Positions 7,851 to 16,610 of a stretch of 64,000 bases of DNA are shown piece after piece (within the stretch, counting starts at the first letter, position 1; every line of letters starts with the position of its first letter). Source of the DNA: Candidatus Brachybacter algidus. Its GTDB lineage: Bacteria; Bacteroidota; Bacteroidia; Chitinophagales; Saprospiraceae. Below the pieces are notes generated by a model. The model was given only the letters and a program-made list of their open reading frames with translations, made no database searches and had not been told where the DNA came from. The stretch spans positions 196,001-260,000 of the forward strand of contig JADJSK010000013.1 of the NCBI GenBank assembly GCA_016711705.1, in the 5' to 3' direction. Made by a program: the position numbers and the translations under genes.

Positions 7851-8726
7851 CTATCCACCTAAAGGGAAGAGATATGTAATTGAGAACTGTGCCGACCTGC
7901 TTTTGATGGAGGCTGAACTATTGGCTTTTCCATTGATGTTTTTTAAACCCCATAATATGCGTGCATCAAAATATAACCTTCCCATATCGAGTTCTTTGTA
8001 AATACCTGCTCCAACGGCAATACCCATATCTGATTTTTTAAATTGGAATTCTTGTCGGTCTCCTTTAAAGGGTTTGAAATCAAGTAGTAGATCGTTTGGA
8101 TAGGACTTCAAAAGGTCTGTATAGTTCTCAGTGATGGAGGCGTCATTGGCAATCAATTGATTATCAGATGTTTTTTTGCCATCTTGGTTTACGATTGTGC
8201 TAGTGCCTTTGGATCCAATTCCTAAGGAAAAGAATGGACCTGTTTCAAGGTATAGGCCATTGGATCCTCCGATGAATTCATATTTAAACATCAGTTGACT
8301 TTCAACATAGTTAAGTTTGATTTTGATGTTTTCGTATAGGTTCGGCAAGTCAAATCGTTCTTTTTCATCTGCCTTACCATTGTCTCGATCTTCAGGTTCA
8401 GCAAGATTGTCGAGGGAATAATCTGAAAAATAATTTCCCTCAGCTATGATAGCTTTTGCTTTATTGCCTGTGCGAATCGCTTTAAGTTTGGTTCCACGGG
8501 TGACGAACTGAACTTCCGGTTGTATAGAAAAACCAAATACGATTGGAATTTCTACCATTATACCAGCGAGAGGATTGAGAAAGATAGGGCTGCTTTTATG
8601 ATTTGGTTGTGATTCGAAGCTCATTAGAGATGGTGCCAGTCCAAGTTTCGCGCCGACATAAAGTTGGCCTTGTAAAGAAGAGGAGGCAAGAGTTATTGCT
8701 ATTATTAGAATTAATATATTTTTCAT
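7851..8726 (-). CDS. outer-membrane beta-barrel protein (PorT-like)
   Basis: The 291-residue protein has a signal peptide (about 1-20, ending SSLQGQ) and begins its mature part with the YVGAKLGLA strand that is common in Bacteroidota PorT-like barrels. It ends with an alternating strand, AQFSITYLFPLGG. A charged loop with many Asp/Lys (about 95-125) is likely an extracellular or periplasmic insertion. It is 41 bp upstream of the zinc-ribbon/FHA gene on the same strand and thus opens, or nearly opens, the signalling operon. A second barrel lies at the operon's far end. No substrate can be deduced. Confidence 0.72.
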   Translation of the reverse strand: MKNILILIIAITLASSSLQGQLYVGAKLGLAPSLMSFESQPNHKSSPIFLNPLAGIMVEIPIVFGFSIQPEVQFVTRGTKLKAIRTGNKAKAIIAEGNYFSDYSLDNLAEPEDRDNGKADEKERFDLPNLYENIKIKLNYVESQLMFKYEFIGGSNGLYLETGPFFSLGIGSKGTSTIVNQDGKKTSDNQLIANDASITENYTDLLKSYPNDLLLDFKPFKGDRQEFQFKKSDMGIAVGAGIYKELDMGRLYFDARILWGLKNINGKANSSASIKSRSAQFSITYLFPLGG

Positions 8727-8769
8727 TTTAATGTTTTTAGTATTGATGAATGATAATCGTATTTGGTGA

Positions 8770-11133
8770 TTATTTTATGATGACCAACTTTTCCTTTATT
8801 ACAGAATCGCCGTGTTTTATAGTTATTGTATAGAATCCTGGTTGCAGATCATTGATCTGATATCTGTGATTGAATGCACCAAATATCTTTTTGCCTTGTT
8901 CAAGTACTTTGACTATTCTGCCAGAAGCGTCATATATTTTTGCATCTATTTGTTCTTCTTTCACTGTGGATAATTCAATGTTGATAAAATCACTTGCAGG
9001 ATTAGGATAGACCTTGTCTTTAATATTAGAGTTGCCTGAACGCTCTTTCAATTGATTGATGTTGACAGTTTTTACAATAGAATCATTGCCGATTGTTTTA
9101 GCTATAAATGTTAGTGTGCCAAATCTCTCTACACCCTGGTCGTTGTCTGTTACAGTCAATGTTACGATTTGATTTTTTTTACCTTTCAAAGGAGCGATGT
9201 CCTTTATCCATGGATTGTCATTGATTATTTCCCAATCTAGGTCAGAAAGTACCTGAAATCCATAGGTATTTTCATCTTTGAATGCTGTGAATTCAGAAGG
9301 TACATTCAGGTAACCTGAATTTTCGCTAGGTTGAGAGATAGTAAAGTATGTCGTGTCCAGCCCATTGTTATAAACCATCGTGATTCTGGAATATCTATTT
9401 AACGGTGTTGTATTTTTCTCAACCTGTACGGTAAATTCTGCATTTTTAGTACCGGATTTTGCTGATTTGATAGTGACCCATTTTTGATCGTATTCCTTTT
9501 GTATAAGTTTCCAATCAGTATTAGTTAGGATATCTAGGCTGAAGGTTTCTTTTGTGAATGGGGTGATTTTTTCGTTAACTGGATAGAAAACAGCTGTAGG
9601 CTCATGAACAGAATCCTGACGAATAATGACCGGTATCTCTGTCGTTCCATCGTATATAAAAAGTCTTGTGTATAAAGGAACAGGAAGCGTATTTTTACTA
9701 GCACAGAGTTTGATTGTCGCGCTGGCGGTGCCTGAAAGTGGTGCTGCACTTGTTAAAAAGAAAGGAGGATAGTCTGTGTCAAATCCTGCCTGCCATGGAG
9801 CTGAAGAAGTCACAGCGATGTTTTGACAATCACCAGAAGGCGGTATCGTTATAAAGGTTGGGTTGACAGTCAATGTTCCACTTCCGCCTCCAAGGCAAGC
9901 GGCATTATTGATTCTGTTAAGAATGTAATTTTTGGGTTGAGGCCCAAAGCCAAGAGACATATTGATTCCTACGGATTGCTGATGGCAATAACTCATAGTG
10001 GTTCCGCCTTCTGCAGGATAACCGGGTAAGTTACATTGTCCTTCTATATAGTCTGCACATCCATCAATTGCTGTATTGTTGCCATTCCATACACAAGCAT
10101 GCGTGTGACGGGAACCTAATAAATGTCCGATTTCGTGTGTGCATACCTGTACGTCCCAAGAGAAAGTAGGTATATTTTCAAAAGTACCATCTACGCCAGC
10201 GATACATTTTGAACTATCCGGTTCACTTGCACACAATGCATTGAATCCTGTAGCAACGCCACCTCCAATGTCTTGAAGTGTGATCAACTGAGCTACATTT
10301 CCTTCAAATGCACCTGAGTTTTTTTGGAAGGACACAAGATAGTCGCCTGTCTTATCTTCTGAATTTGGGTCATATGAATAAGGACTCGCTGTATCCCAGG
10401 CTTTAATCTTTGAAACCTTGAATGTAATTCCGTCCTTGGCATACATCGCTAGAACCTGATTGTACATCGCAGTGGCATAGCTCACTGCATTATTGACAGA
10501 GCCTGCTGCTATAATTATATCATGATCTAGTTCTACATAAAGATTTACTGTTTTTGCATTACGTTCTTCTATAGGCTGCTCACCTGAGATATCATGCTCC
10601 AGAGGTTTATCTTTTACTGAGCATACGTAATGTTGGTCAAAAGCAGTTTCCCTGTCATTGTAAAATGCATATGTCTCAGCACCTTTTATTTTACCAACGT
10701 TATAGTTGCCAGAAGCATCACTCATGATGCCAAAAATCTGATCTTCAAAGATGCTAAAAGCTACAAATGAATGCTCATTATCTCTGATTGTTCCCCTAAA
10801 ATGTCTGCCCAATGGCAAGTTGATTATATCCTCCTTTGAGTTGACCACAGTAAAATTATCCGCGAAAATGTTGGCTTCGATAAGATCTACTTGAATTGTT
10901 TTTTCAGAAGTAAAAGGCAATGATAGTGATACTGCTTTATTGCCATTTTTAAACAGGTCATTTACAGACTTTTTGTTCAAATCCAGGAAATGAACAGCTG
11001 AATTGCGCGATGCAGCAAAATTTTGATTTTTTGAAATGCTGAACAGGTCATTATAAACTTTAAGGGCTTGTCCATTCAAATGATTACTTGATACCGATAG
11101 GACCAGAAGTAAACTAAAAATTAATGATTTCAT
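8770..11133 (-). CDS. secreted M12B-like zinc metalloprotease with T9SS sorting domain
   Basis: I place the start at the ATG at 11133 (787 residues), because it begins a good signal peptide (MKSLIFSLLLVLSV); a longer reading would need a TTG start. A prodomain-like region is followed by a catalytic domain with HEIGHLLGSRH (about 333-343), the HExxHxxGxxH zinc site of metzincins, and a downstream Met-turn MSY (about 380-382). Several BACON/Ig-like beta domains follow (about 417-690), and the C-terminus is a T9SS type A sorting domain (KVYPNPASDF start, ending KLVIIK). It is exported and probably surface-anchored or released. It lies 43 bp upstream of the operon barrel gene; whether it belongs to the signalling system is unclear. 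Confidence 0.9.
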   Translation of the reverse strand: MKSLIFSLLLVLSVSSNHLNGQALKVYNDLFSISKNQNFAASRNSAVHFLDLNKKSVNDLFKNGNKAVSLSLPFTSEKTIQVDLIEANIFADNFTVVNSKEDIINLPLGRHFRGTIRDNEHSFVAFSIFEDQIFGIMSDASGNYNVGKIKGAETYAFYNDRETAFDQHYVCSVKDKPLEHDISGEQPIEERNAKTVNLYVELDHDIIIAAGSVNNAVSYATAMYNQVLAMYAKDGITFKVSKIKAWDTASPYSYDPNSEDKTGDYLVSFQKNSGAFEGNVAQLITLQDIGGGVATGFNALCASEPDSSKCIAGVDGTFENIPTFSWDVQVCTHEIGHLLGSRHTHACVWNGNNTAIDGCADYIEGQCNLPGYPAEGGTTMSYCHQQSVGINMSLGFGPQPKNYILNRINNAACLGGGSGTLTVNPTFITIPPSGDCQNIAVTSSAPWQAGFDTDYPPFFLTSAAPLSGTASATIKLCASKNTLPVPLYTRLFIYDGTTEIPVIIRQDSVHEPTAVFYPVNEKITPFTKETFSLDILTNTDWKLIQKEYDQKWVTIKSAKSGTKNAEFTVQVEKNTTPLNRYSRITMVYNNGLDTTYFTISQPSENSGYLNVPSEFTAFKDENTYGFQVLSDLDWEIINDNPWIKDIAPLKGKKNQIVTLTVTDNDQGVERFGTLTFIAKTIGNDSIVKTVNINQLKERSGNSNIKDKVYPNPASDFINIELSTVKEEQIDAKIYDASGRIVKVLEQGKKIFGAFNHRYQINDLQPGFYTITIKHGDSVIKEKLVIIK

Positions 11134-11339
11134 TTGTAAAAATTTTTGTGATAACAATTTTGTTTTTTTTGATTAAGATGATAGAGTGATGCTCTTTCAT
11201 GTAATTTGACTGCAAGATATGGTGTGGTGTAGGCGGAATATTTTGTTTTACATGGCTGAGAGGTCTCACATGACGGATGGATGGATTCGCGTGACGAATG
11301 GATAATGGGTAATTTGTAAACGGTAATGGGTGATCGGGT

Positions 11340-12045
11340 AATAAGAGCAGGCGGAACTTCTTGATGTCAACTTCAGAAAGATGGGTAATCGGTAATGGGT
11401 AATAGGTAATAAGAGCAAGCGGAACTCCTTGATGTTAATTTAAATCGATTATTAAACTGTCGAAATAGAGATTGAATAATGTCGTTTGCGGTAATAATTC
11501 TAATTTCATATTTCTAACTTCTAATTTTGCAAAGTAATCAGTGCAATCATATAAATCAATTAAATCCCTGCCCTTGTTGGCAGGAAAGCGTGGTTCAGAA
11601 AGATGGGTAATTGGCAATGGGTAATCGGTAATAAGAGCAAGCGGAACTCCTTGATGTTAATTTAAGTCGATAATTGAACTGCCGAAATGTAGATTGAATA
11701 ATGTCGTTTCCGGTAATAATTCTAATTTCATATTTCTAACTTCTAATTTTGCAAAGTAATCAGTGTAATCGCATAAATCTATTAAATCCCTGTCTTTGTT
11801 GGCAGGCAAGCGTGGTTCAGACGAATAGGTAATCGGTAATGGGGAATCGGTTATAAGAGCAAGCGGAACTCCTTGATGTTAATTTAAGTCGATAATTGAA
11901 CTGCCGAAATGTAGATTGAATAATGTCGTTTCCGGGAATTATTCTAATTTCAAATTTCTAACTTCTAATTTTAAAACGCAGTCAGTTCAATCATATAAAT
12001 CAATAAAATCAGCGGTTCAGACGAATAGGTAATCGGTAATCACAG
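11340..12045. repeat. about 222-bp tandem repeat array (3 copies plus partials)
   Basis: The word GGAACTCCTTGATGTTAATT occurs at 11421, 11643 and 11865, exactly 222 bp apart, with a shorter partial copy near 11350. Each unit contains a run of GGTAAT-type words, a TTCTAATTTCATATTTCTAA block and, in the first two copies, a hairpin (CCTGCC/GGCAGG arms around TTTGTT); the third copy has lost the hairpin. The short open frames inside it are repeat artefacts. The rest of the gap 11134-12114 holds more of the same words and the ssb terminator. The reverse complement of this unit recurs at 26.9-27.6 kb. Confidence 0.9.
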
Positions 12046-12050
12046 CAATT

Positions 12051-12090
12051 AAAAAGACCGACAAGAGAATTTCACTCTTGCCGGACTTTC
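12051..12090 (-). terminator. rho-independent terminator of ssb
   Basis: Read on the minus strand, a stem of about 10 bp (CCGGCAAGAG against CTCTTGTCGG, one mismatch) with a 6-7 nt loop is followed by TCTTTTT. It lies 25-60 bp beyond the ssb stop codon, at the correct distance and orientation. Confidence 0.8.
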
Positions 12091-12114
12091 AGGTGTTTTG
12101 AATTGTACTTTTAA

Positions 12115-12462
12115 TTAGACTGCTTTCTTAGTTAGGCCCAGCATCAATAGTTCGCTGATCTGAATTTCGGTAACGTACTTTTTAATCCCATTCTTGTCTG
12201 TGTAATTACGATTAACGAGCTTTCCTTCTACTGCGATTTCCTTTCCTTTTTCCAGGTATTTCTCTGCGATCTCTGCAGTTTTACCCCACGCGATCAATGT
12301 GTGCCAGGTGGCTTCATTTACTAGTTCCCCGGAAGCGTTTTTGTACCGTTCGTTTGTCACTAAACTTATGCGGGCCATTTTTTTGCCGCCATCGAATGTT
12401 TTTACTTCCGGAATCTGACCTAAGTTACCGATCAATTGTACTTTGTTTTTTAGTGCATTCAT
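12115..12462 (-). CDS. ssb: single-stranded DNA-binding protein
   Basis: The 115-residue protein is a single OB-fold of the bacterial SSB family: it opens with MNALKNKVQLIGNLG and retains the WHTLIAWGKTAEIAEKYLEKG region with its conserved Trp and basic residues. It has no acidic C-terminal tail (it ends LGLTKKAV), so it lacks the tip that normally recruits partner proteins. It is therefore likely a short paralogue rather than the replication SSB, though short tailless SSBs are common in Bacteroidota. It stands alone, flanked by repeats, with its own terminator. Confidence 0.92.
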   Translation of the reverse strand: MNALKNKVQLIGNLGQIPEVKTFDGGKKMARISLVTNERYKNASGELVNEATWHTLIAWGKTAEIAEKYLEKGKEIAVEGKLVNRNYTDKNGIKKYVTEIQISELLMLGLTKKAV

Positions 12463-12988
12463 GATAATGAATAATTTAAAGGTTTAAATTTTAGCTGTAA
12501 GCTATAGGCTTAGGCTATAAGCCAGTACTTATTTTTATTGGTAGCGGCTTACGGCTTATCGCTTATCGCTTATTGCCATTTGACATTACAAAGATGAGGT
12601 GGCTGTCAATAATTAGTCGGTCTTCAAACGTTTATAGTCGAATGTAAAGGTTTGTAAGCGTTTACAAACGTTTATACACATAAATTATTCATTAAAAAAT
12701 CAATACAACAGTGAGCTGGTTAGGGCTTTCAAGTCTTTTCTGTTTTAAAATAATAGTATAAAAAAATAATTTTAAGTTTCGATAAAAAAAAAATTAGAAG
12801 CTTAGCCATATTTAAAATGTCAATAAAATACTTAAAATCTAATCATCGGAGCAATTGTCAACCTATGGTCTCATTCTAAACTTATTTCTACTTGTTTGAC
12901 CTTATGCCATTATTTCCTAAACTGAACTGCTTTTCTAATTGAATAGCAATAAAACTGAATATTTAGATGATAAGTATTCTTAATTGCA
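12463..12988. other. non-coding gap with inverted repeats upstream of ssb
   Basis: No convincing gene is present. Close to ssb there are repeated GGCTTA/AAGCC words (TAAGCTATAGGCTTAGGCTATAAGCC-like, spread over 12490-12575). Further up is an inverted repeat, GTTTGTAA-4 nt-TTACAAAC at 12650-12669, and a direct repeat of CAAACGTTTATA (about 12625 and 12666). These could be operator sites for ssb or for a divergent transcript, but no promoter fits clearly. The remainder is AT-rich and shows nothing recognisable. Confidence 0.5.
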
Positions 12989-13354
12989 TTATTTGTTTTT
13001 TTGTTCTTTAGATAGATTCTCCAAGGCTTTATTCAAAATTAGCCGGATCATCTCCAAAGGCAGATCTTTTTCGGGATCTACTCTAAAGATTTTCATTCTG
13101 GAGCGCTTTCCTTGCTCTAATTCAGGCATATCAAAGAGTTTGCCATCTGCAACTAGAATATAAGGTTCGTCCGTTTTTCTATCCGTCCATAGATAACAGA
13201 TGATCTTTTTTTTATAACAAAAGCAGGGCATAAAATATTTCTGTGTTTCTGTGATCACCGGGTTATGATCAAGAATAATTTCACGCAAAGCCAGAAGGCA
13301 ACTTCTGAAAGGTTCTACTTTGCTCAGGTAGTATGATTGAAGTTTTTCGGTCAT
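12989..13354 (-). CDS. DUF1801-like (YdhG-type) protein
   Basis: The 121-residue product starts at the ATG at 13354 (MTEKLQSYYL). A longer open frame reaches 13453, but it would overlap the upstream gene by 26 bp and add a non-conserved leader, so the internal Met is preferred. The sequence has the family look of DUF1801 proteins: an N-terminal helix with RSCLLALREIIL, then a compact alpha/beta core with PCFCYKKKIICYLW. The molecular function of this family is not established. It follows the broken membrane-protein gene on the same strand. Confidence 0.6.
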   Translation of the reverse strand: MTEKLQSYYLSKVEPFRSCLLALREIILDHNPVITETQKYFMPCFCYKKKIICYLWTDRKTDEPYILVADGKLFDMPELEQGKRSRMKIFRVDPEKDLPLEMIRLILNKALENLSKEQKNK

Positions 13355-13427
13355 TCGATAGTGTACATCTTGATTAATTTTTTTTAAAGTTGAATACCTG
13401 ACAAAGCATAATAAAGCAAATTGTAAA

Positions 13428-14090
13428 TCAAAGTTGTTTTTTTTTAACCTCATACATTCTACTCCATTTAAGAATCAATGGTAAAAAAATTAAAGTAGGT
13501 AATAACCAGAATACGAACGCTGGAACTTGTGGTAAATAAGCGACATTCACTACTAGAAAAGCAGTTAGAGAAGCGATGTATCCGCCTATCATTCTTTGAA
13601 GATGTGCGAGCAACCAATAATTTTTTGACTTGAATTTTCCTTTAAAGTGGTTGAAATCAGTCTTAACAAAGCTAAGGCCCAAATAACCGAATACAATAAA
13701 TACTAATCCAAAATAATTACTTTTAACCACAAAATAAATTCCGAATACTATGAATACGATTCCAAACACTAACATAATAATTGTGATTATCCAATCAAGC
13801 ATTTGTGGTTTTTGTTTTTACCCCAATAATTTCAAATAAATATATCTTTTACCCGTAATAATCATATATAAAGTGAATATACCTACAATAAATAAAAAGT
13901 AATTAGTATGCAAAATAGATAAAACGAGAGATGAAAATCCTGCTGTTATCATTGCGTAAACGAATATATTGCCTATGAGTCGATGATTTTTGTCTGCCTT
14001 TTTTCTAATGATATTTATGGTTCCTGTGATAAGTCCGACTGAGCCACCGATGATGTGAATGATTAAAAATATTTTAAATAAAGTGTCCAT
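13428..14090 (-). pseudogene. DUF2306-like integral membrane protein, interrupted by in-frame TAA
   Basis: Two adjacent reading frames (14090-13818 and 13802-13428) are in the same frame and are separated only by a TAA at 13820-13818 followed by five sense codons (KQKPQ). Joined, they give about 220 residues with seven or so membrane helices: an N-half with HIIGGSVGLITG and a C-half with NYWLLAHLQRMIGGYIA. This is the length and order I expect for a single Bacteroidota DUF2306-like protein (family name from memory). One base change in the TAA would restore it. The downstream half has its own ATG, so re-initiation is possible, but a nonsense mutation or base-call error is simpler. Confidence 0.7.
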
Positions 14091-14143
14091 GTGTTTTGTG
14101 ATTTTTTCTCTAATAAAGGTAAATTATTATTTAATTATTCGGT

Positions 14144-14824
14144 TCAGATCCAATTACATATTTCTGAAATACCCTTCCTCTTTATATCCGGCACCCAACA
14201 TTCTTCAACAGGATAACCTACCGGAATCAACAAAAAGGGCTTCTCATTTATAGGCCTGTTCAAGATCTTGGACAGGAAATTCATAGGACTCGGTGTATGT
14301 GTCAATGCCACTAAACCTGCGTGATGTATGGCAGCGAGCAGAAAGCCACAGGCTATTCCACAGCTTTCTGTCACATAATAATTTTGGTGTTTGTGGTTAT
14401 TCTCTTCTATTTCATAGCTCCTTTTGAAGACCACAATGAGGTAAGGCGCAATTTCTAAAAAAGGTTTATTCCAATCTGTTCCAATGGGCTCAAGATCTTT
14501 CAACCATTCTTCCGTCATTCGATGATCATAACTTTCCCGTTCTTCCTTTTCTGCAGCAATTCGAATTTGTTTCCTTATCTCCGGATCTTTGACTACACAA
14601 AAGGTCCAGGGTTGTTTGTGTGCCCCTGAAGGAGCTGTGGAGGCCGTGAGCAGGATATTTTCAATGACACTTTCCGGGATTTCCTTGTCTGAAAAATCCC
14701 GCACACTTCTTCGGCTATCCATCGTTTCCAGAAATTTATGACTTCTGCTTTCCATTTCTTCGATATCATAAGCCTCCTTTGAGTAAGTTATGAATGGGTA
14801 GTTGTTGATATATTTTATGGACAT
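14144..14824 (-). CDS. nitroreductase-family flavoprotein, iodotyrosine-deiodinase-like
   Basis: The 226-residue protein belongs to the FMN-binding nitroreductase fold: RRSVRDFS at 38-45 (phosphate-binding), APSGAHKQPW at 64-73 and an ESCGIACGFLLAAIHHAGL helix. The lid motif EKEERESY (92-99) followed by RMTEEWL and a Lys at about 120 matches the positions of the Glu, Tyr and Lys that hold the zwitterion of halotyrosine in iodotyrosine deiodinases. It therefore probably reduces halogenated or related aromatic substrates with FMN; the actual substrate is not deducible. No reductase partner is adjacent. Confidence 0.82.
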   Translation of the reverse strand: MSIKYINNYPFITYSKEAYDIEEMESRSHKFLETMDSRRSVRDFSDKEIPESVIENILLTASTAPSGAHKQPWTFCVVKDPEIRKQIRIAAEKEERESYDHRMTEEWLKDLEPIGTDWNKPFLEIAPYLIVVFKRSYEIEENNHKHQNYYVTESCGIACGFLLAAIHHAGLVALTHTPSPMNFLSKILNRPINEKPFLLIPVGYPVEECWVPDIKRKGISEICNWI

Positions 14825-15228
14825 TTAATTTCTAATTTATTTTTTCTAATTTAAAATAATTTAATGGTAATCAACCTATTAATATCTGTCCGTAATAGTC
14901 TCTCCTTTGGCCACCACAAAAGGGTGAAATTCGCCCATTGACAAAACAAATCATAATTAATCATGAAAATCCGCGTCATCTGCGTTCCATTTTCATCAAG
15001 TTATCTATTTTTATTTTTGGAAGCAAAGCATTCCAGCTTTACTAATTTCTCCTTTATAACTAAATTTAATGTACTGTAAATCAAATAATTAAAATAATTA
15101 GTGAAAGCTCCCCCTTGGCCCCTCAAACAAGGGGGATATGTTTTCACCTCTTACTCTTCACTCTTATTGTTACCTTTTTGATTTTGGAAGCAAAGAATTA
15201 CAGTGGAACTAATTTCTAATTTCTAATT
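14825..15228. other. non-coding gap with a GC-rich hairpin and repeated words
   Basis: There is no gene. An 8-bp perfect inverted repeat, CCCCCTTG and CAAGGGGG, spans 15110-15135 with a 10-nt loop and could act as a terminator-like structure, although it lacks a clean T-tract. The phrase TTTTGGAAGCAAAG followed by TT(C/A)CAG(C/T) and ACTAATTTCT appears twice (about 15015 and 15180), as part of the dispersed word families seen across the window. Confidence 0.5.
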
Positions 15229-15780
15229 TCACACTTCAACAAACTTCGACATATACATATACCAGTTCCATTCCCATGTTTCTCCATTATCATCTGAAAA
15301 TGCCTGACTCCAAATCAGATTATTTTCATCTCTTGCGTCCCATCGAAAGGCAACCAAAATGGGTCTTCCTTCGAAAATGTCTTTGGTGATGAAGTGTCCG
15401 ATCTTGTTCTCAAATGAACCCTGCACCGGAGGATCCATTTTTCCCGTGTTGGAATCTGCCCAATAAATACTCCACAGTTTTGTAAGCGGATCAAATAACC
15501 TGAGTGACATGCCTTCAAAAGGCTCACCATCAAAGGTGGCAAGAAAGTTGTCAATATTACCCAGCCCATTTAGTATTTTATACATTTCCTGTGTAGATTG
15601 AAATTCAGTCCATTCGGTACAATTATTTAGTCGGCTGGCTAACTTTTTGTTCCTCAGATTCCATTTACCAACAAAGAAATCAAAGTCATTCATGGATGAG
15701 GTAGAAGTTGGATTAATTATTAATTCTCCATTGGAATCGAAGTGTATTTCCGGAATTTTAATTTCTATTATTTCGGCCAT
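15229..15780 (-). CDS. DUF1579-like beta-barrel protein (hypothetical)
   Basis: The 183-residue soluble protein has no signal peptide. Around residue 32 it has DFDFFVGKWNLR, the phrase that opens lipocalin-like DUF1579-type domains, and the rest alternates short strands with aromatic residues (LWSIYWADSN, LIWSQAFSDDNGETWEWNWYM), in keeping with a small beta-barrel that may bind a hydrophobic ligand. The domain assignment is from memory. It is flanked by long repeat-bearing gaps and has no functional neighbours. Confidence 0.55.
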   Translation of the reverse strand: MAEIIEIKIPEIHFDSNGELIINPTSTSSMNDFDFFVGKWNLRNKKLASRLNNCTEWTEFQSTQEMYKILNGLGNIDNFLATFDGEPFEGMSLRLFDPLTKLWSIYWADSNTGKMDPPVQGSFENKIGHFITKDIFEGRPILVAFRWDARDENNLIWSQAFSDDNGETWEWNWYMYMSKFVEV

Positions 15781-15877
15781 CGGGATTTATTTTTTTGTTA
15801 AAAATACATTTTGTTGGTGAATTATCTGTGTTATCATTGTAATCCGAATAATCTGTGATTCAGACAAAAAAAAGCAA

Positions 15878-16086
15878 TTCACGCAAAGAAAGTAAGAAGC
15901 GCGAAAGACGCGAGGATAGAAAATACATGAAAAAATTTAAGAAAATACTGAACGGTGTAGCATTTGACGATAGTCAAATAGCTTTGTGAACCTCAAAAGA
16001 TGCTGGCCCGAAGTGCGCTCTATAAAATTGGCAGAATAATTAATTCAATATTCTAATAAAAGAATCTTTGTGAAACTCAGTGATAC
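15878..16086. repeat. dispersed ~200-bp repeat, copy 1
   Basis: This stretch begins TTCACGCAAAG and contains GAACGGTGTAGCATTTGAC and TTTGTGAACCTCAAAAG. Two related copies lie at 17.98 and 18.13 kb. It fills most of the gap 15781-16100, which has no gene. Just before it (15852-15868) is the TCTGTGATTCAGACAAA word that also ends each 128-bp unit at 48 kb. Confidence 0.75.
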
Positions 16087-16100
16087 AAACCTCATATTCA

Positions 16101-16568
16101 TCAATCCATCACCGACCCATTATTCACTTCCTTGACCTTTTCCATTTCAAAGATCAATTGTAAATAATTGTATTGCCAACCTAATCCTGCTGATGAAGAT
16201 CCCAGATCATAATTCCATACATTGAGAGAATCACTATTGTCAGGTCGACCTATTAGTTCAATTATCTGTTTTTTACTTTCTCCCTCCAACAATCTATTAT
16301 CAACTATATCTTCTTTCATTTCATATCTTAAAGCTGGATCTGAAACCCATCTTTTTCGATCAAATTCTCGTCCAGGTTCATACAGAAACCAAGATAAATA
16401 AATAAATGAAATAATTATAAATAGTATAGGTGAGATAAAAACAGCAATTCCAAGGGAAGTAATATTTCGTTGTTTCTTTTCTGCAACATAATTTTTCAAA
16501 ATTTTGAGCAATACAAAATAACTTGAAATAATTAATAAGAGAAACGTGAGTAGAATTTCCGGTAACAT
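16101..16568 (-). CDS. membrane protein with BamE/SmpA-like C-terminus
   Basis: The 155-residue product has two predicted membrane helices (about 3-24 and 45-68). A cytoplasmic or periplasmic tail follows with RLLEGESKKQIIELIGRPD, the pattern (helix, turn, conserved GxP) used by SmpA/BamE-like and related small lipoprotein domains, and ends with two short strands. There is no lipobox. The function is unknown; the fold suggestion is inference. It is 42 bp downstream of the dipeptidase gene on the same strand, so the two may be co-transcribed. Confidence 0.5.
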   Translation of the reverse strand: MLPEILLTFLLLIISSYFVLLKILKNYVAEKKQRNITSLGIAVFISPILFIIISFIYLSWFLYEPGREFDRKRWVSDPALRYEMKEDIVDNRLLEGESKKQIIELIGRPDNSDSLNVWNYDLGSSSAGLGWQYNYLQLIFEMEKVKEVNNGSVMD

Positions 16569-16610
16569 GTTTATTTGTGAATTTAATTAAGACGAATTAA
16601 ATTACCTCAA

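Noticed and set aside
788..8726. Type VI secretion regulatory locus
   Set aside because: The kinase, phosphatase and FHA genes resemble the T6SS control set, but no Tss/Hcp/VgrG structural gene is seen.
11435..11617. 60-residue open frame on the minus strand
   Set aside because: It lies within the 222-bp tandem array, with no protein-like composition, and is a repeat artefact.
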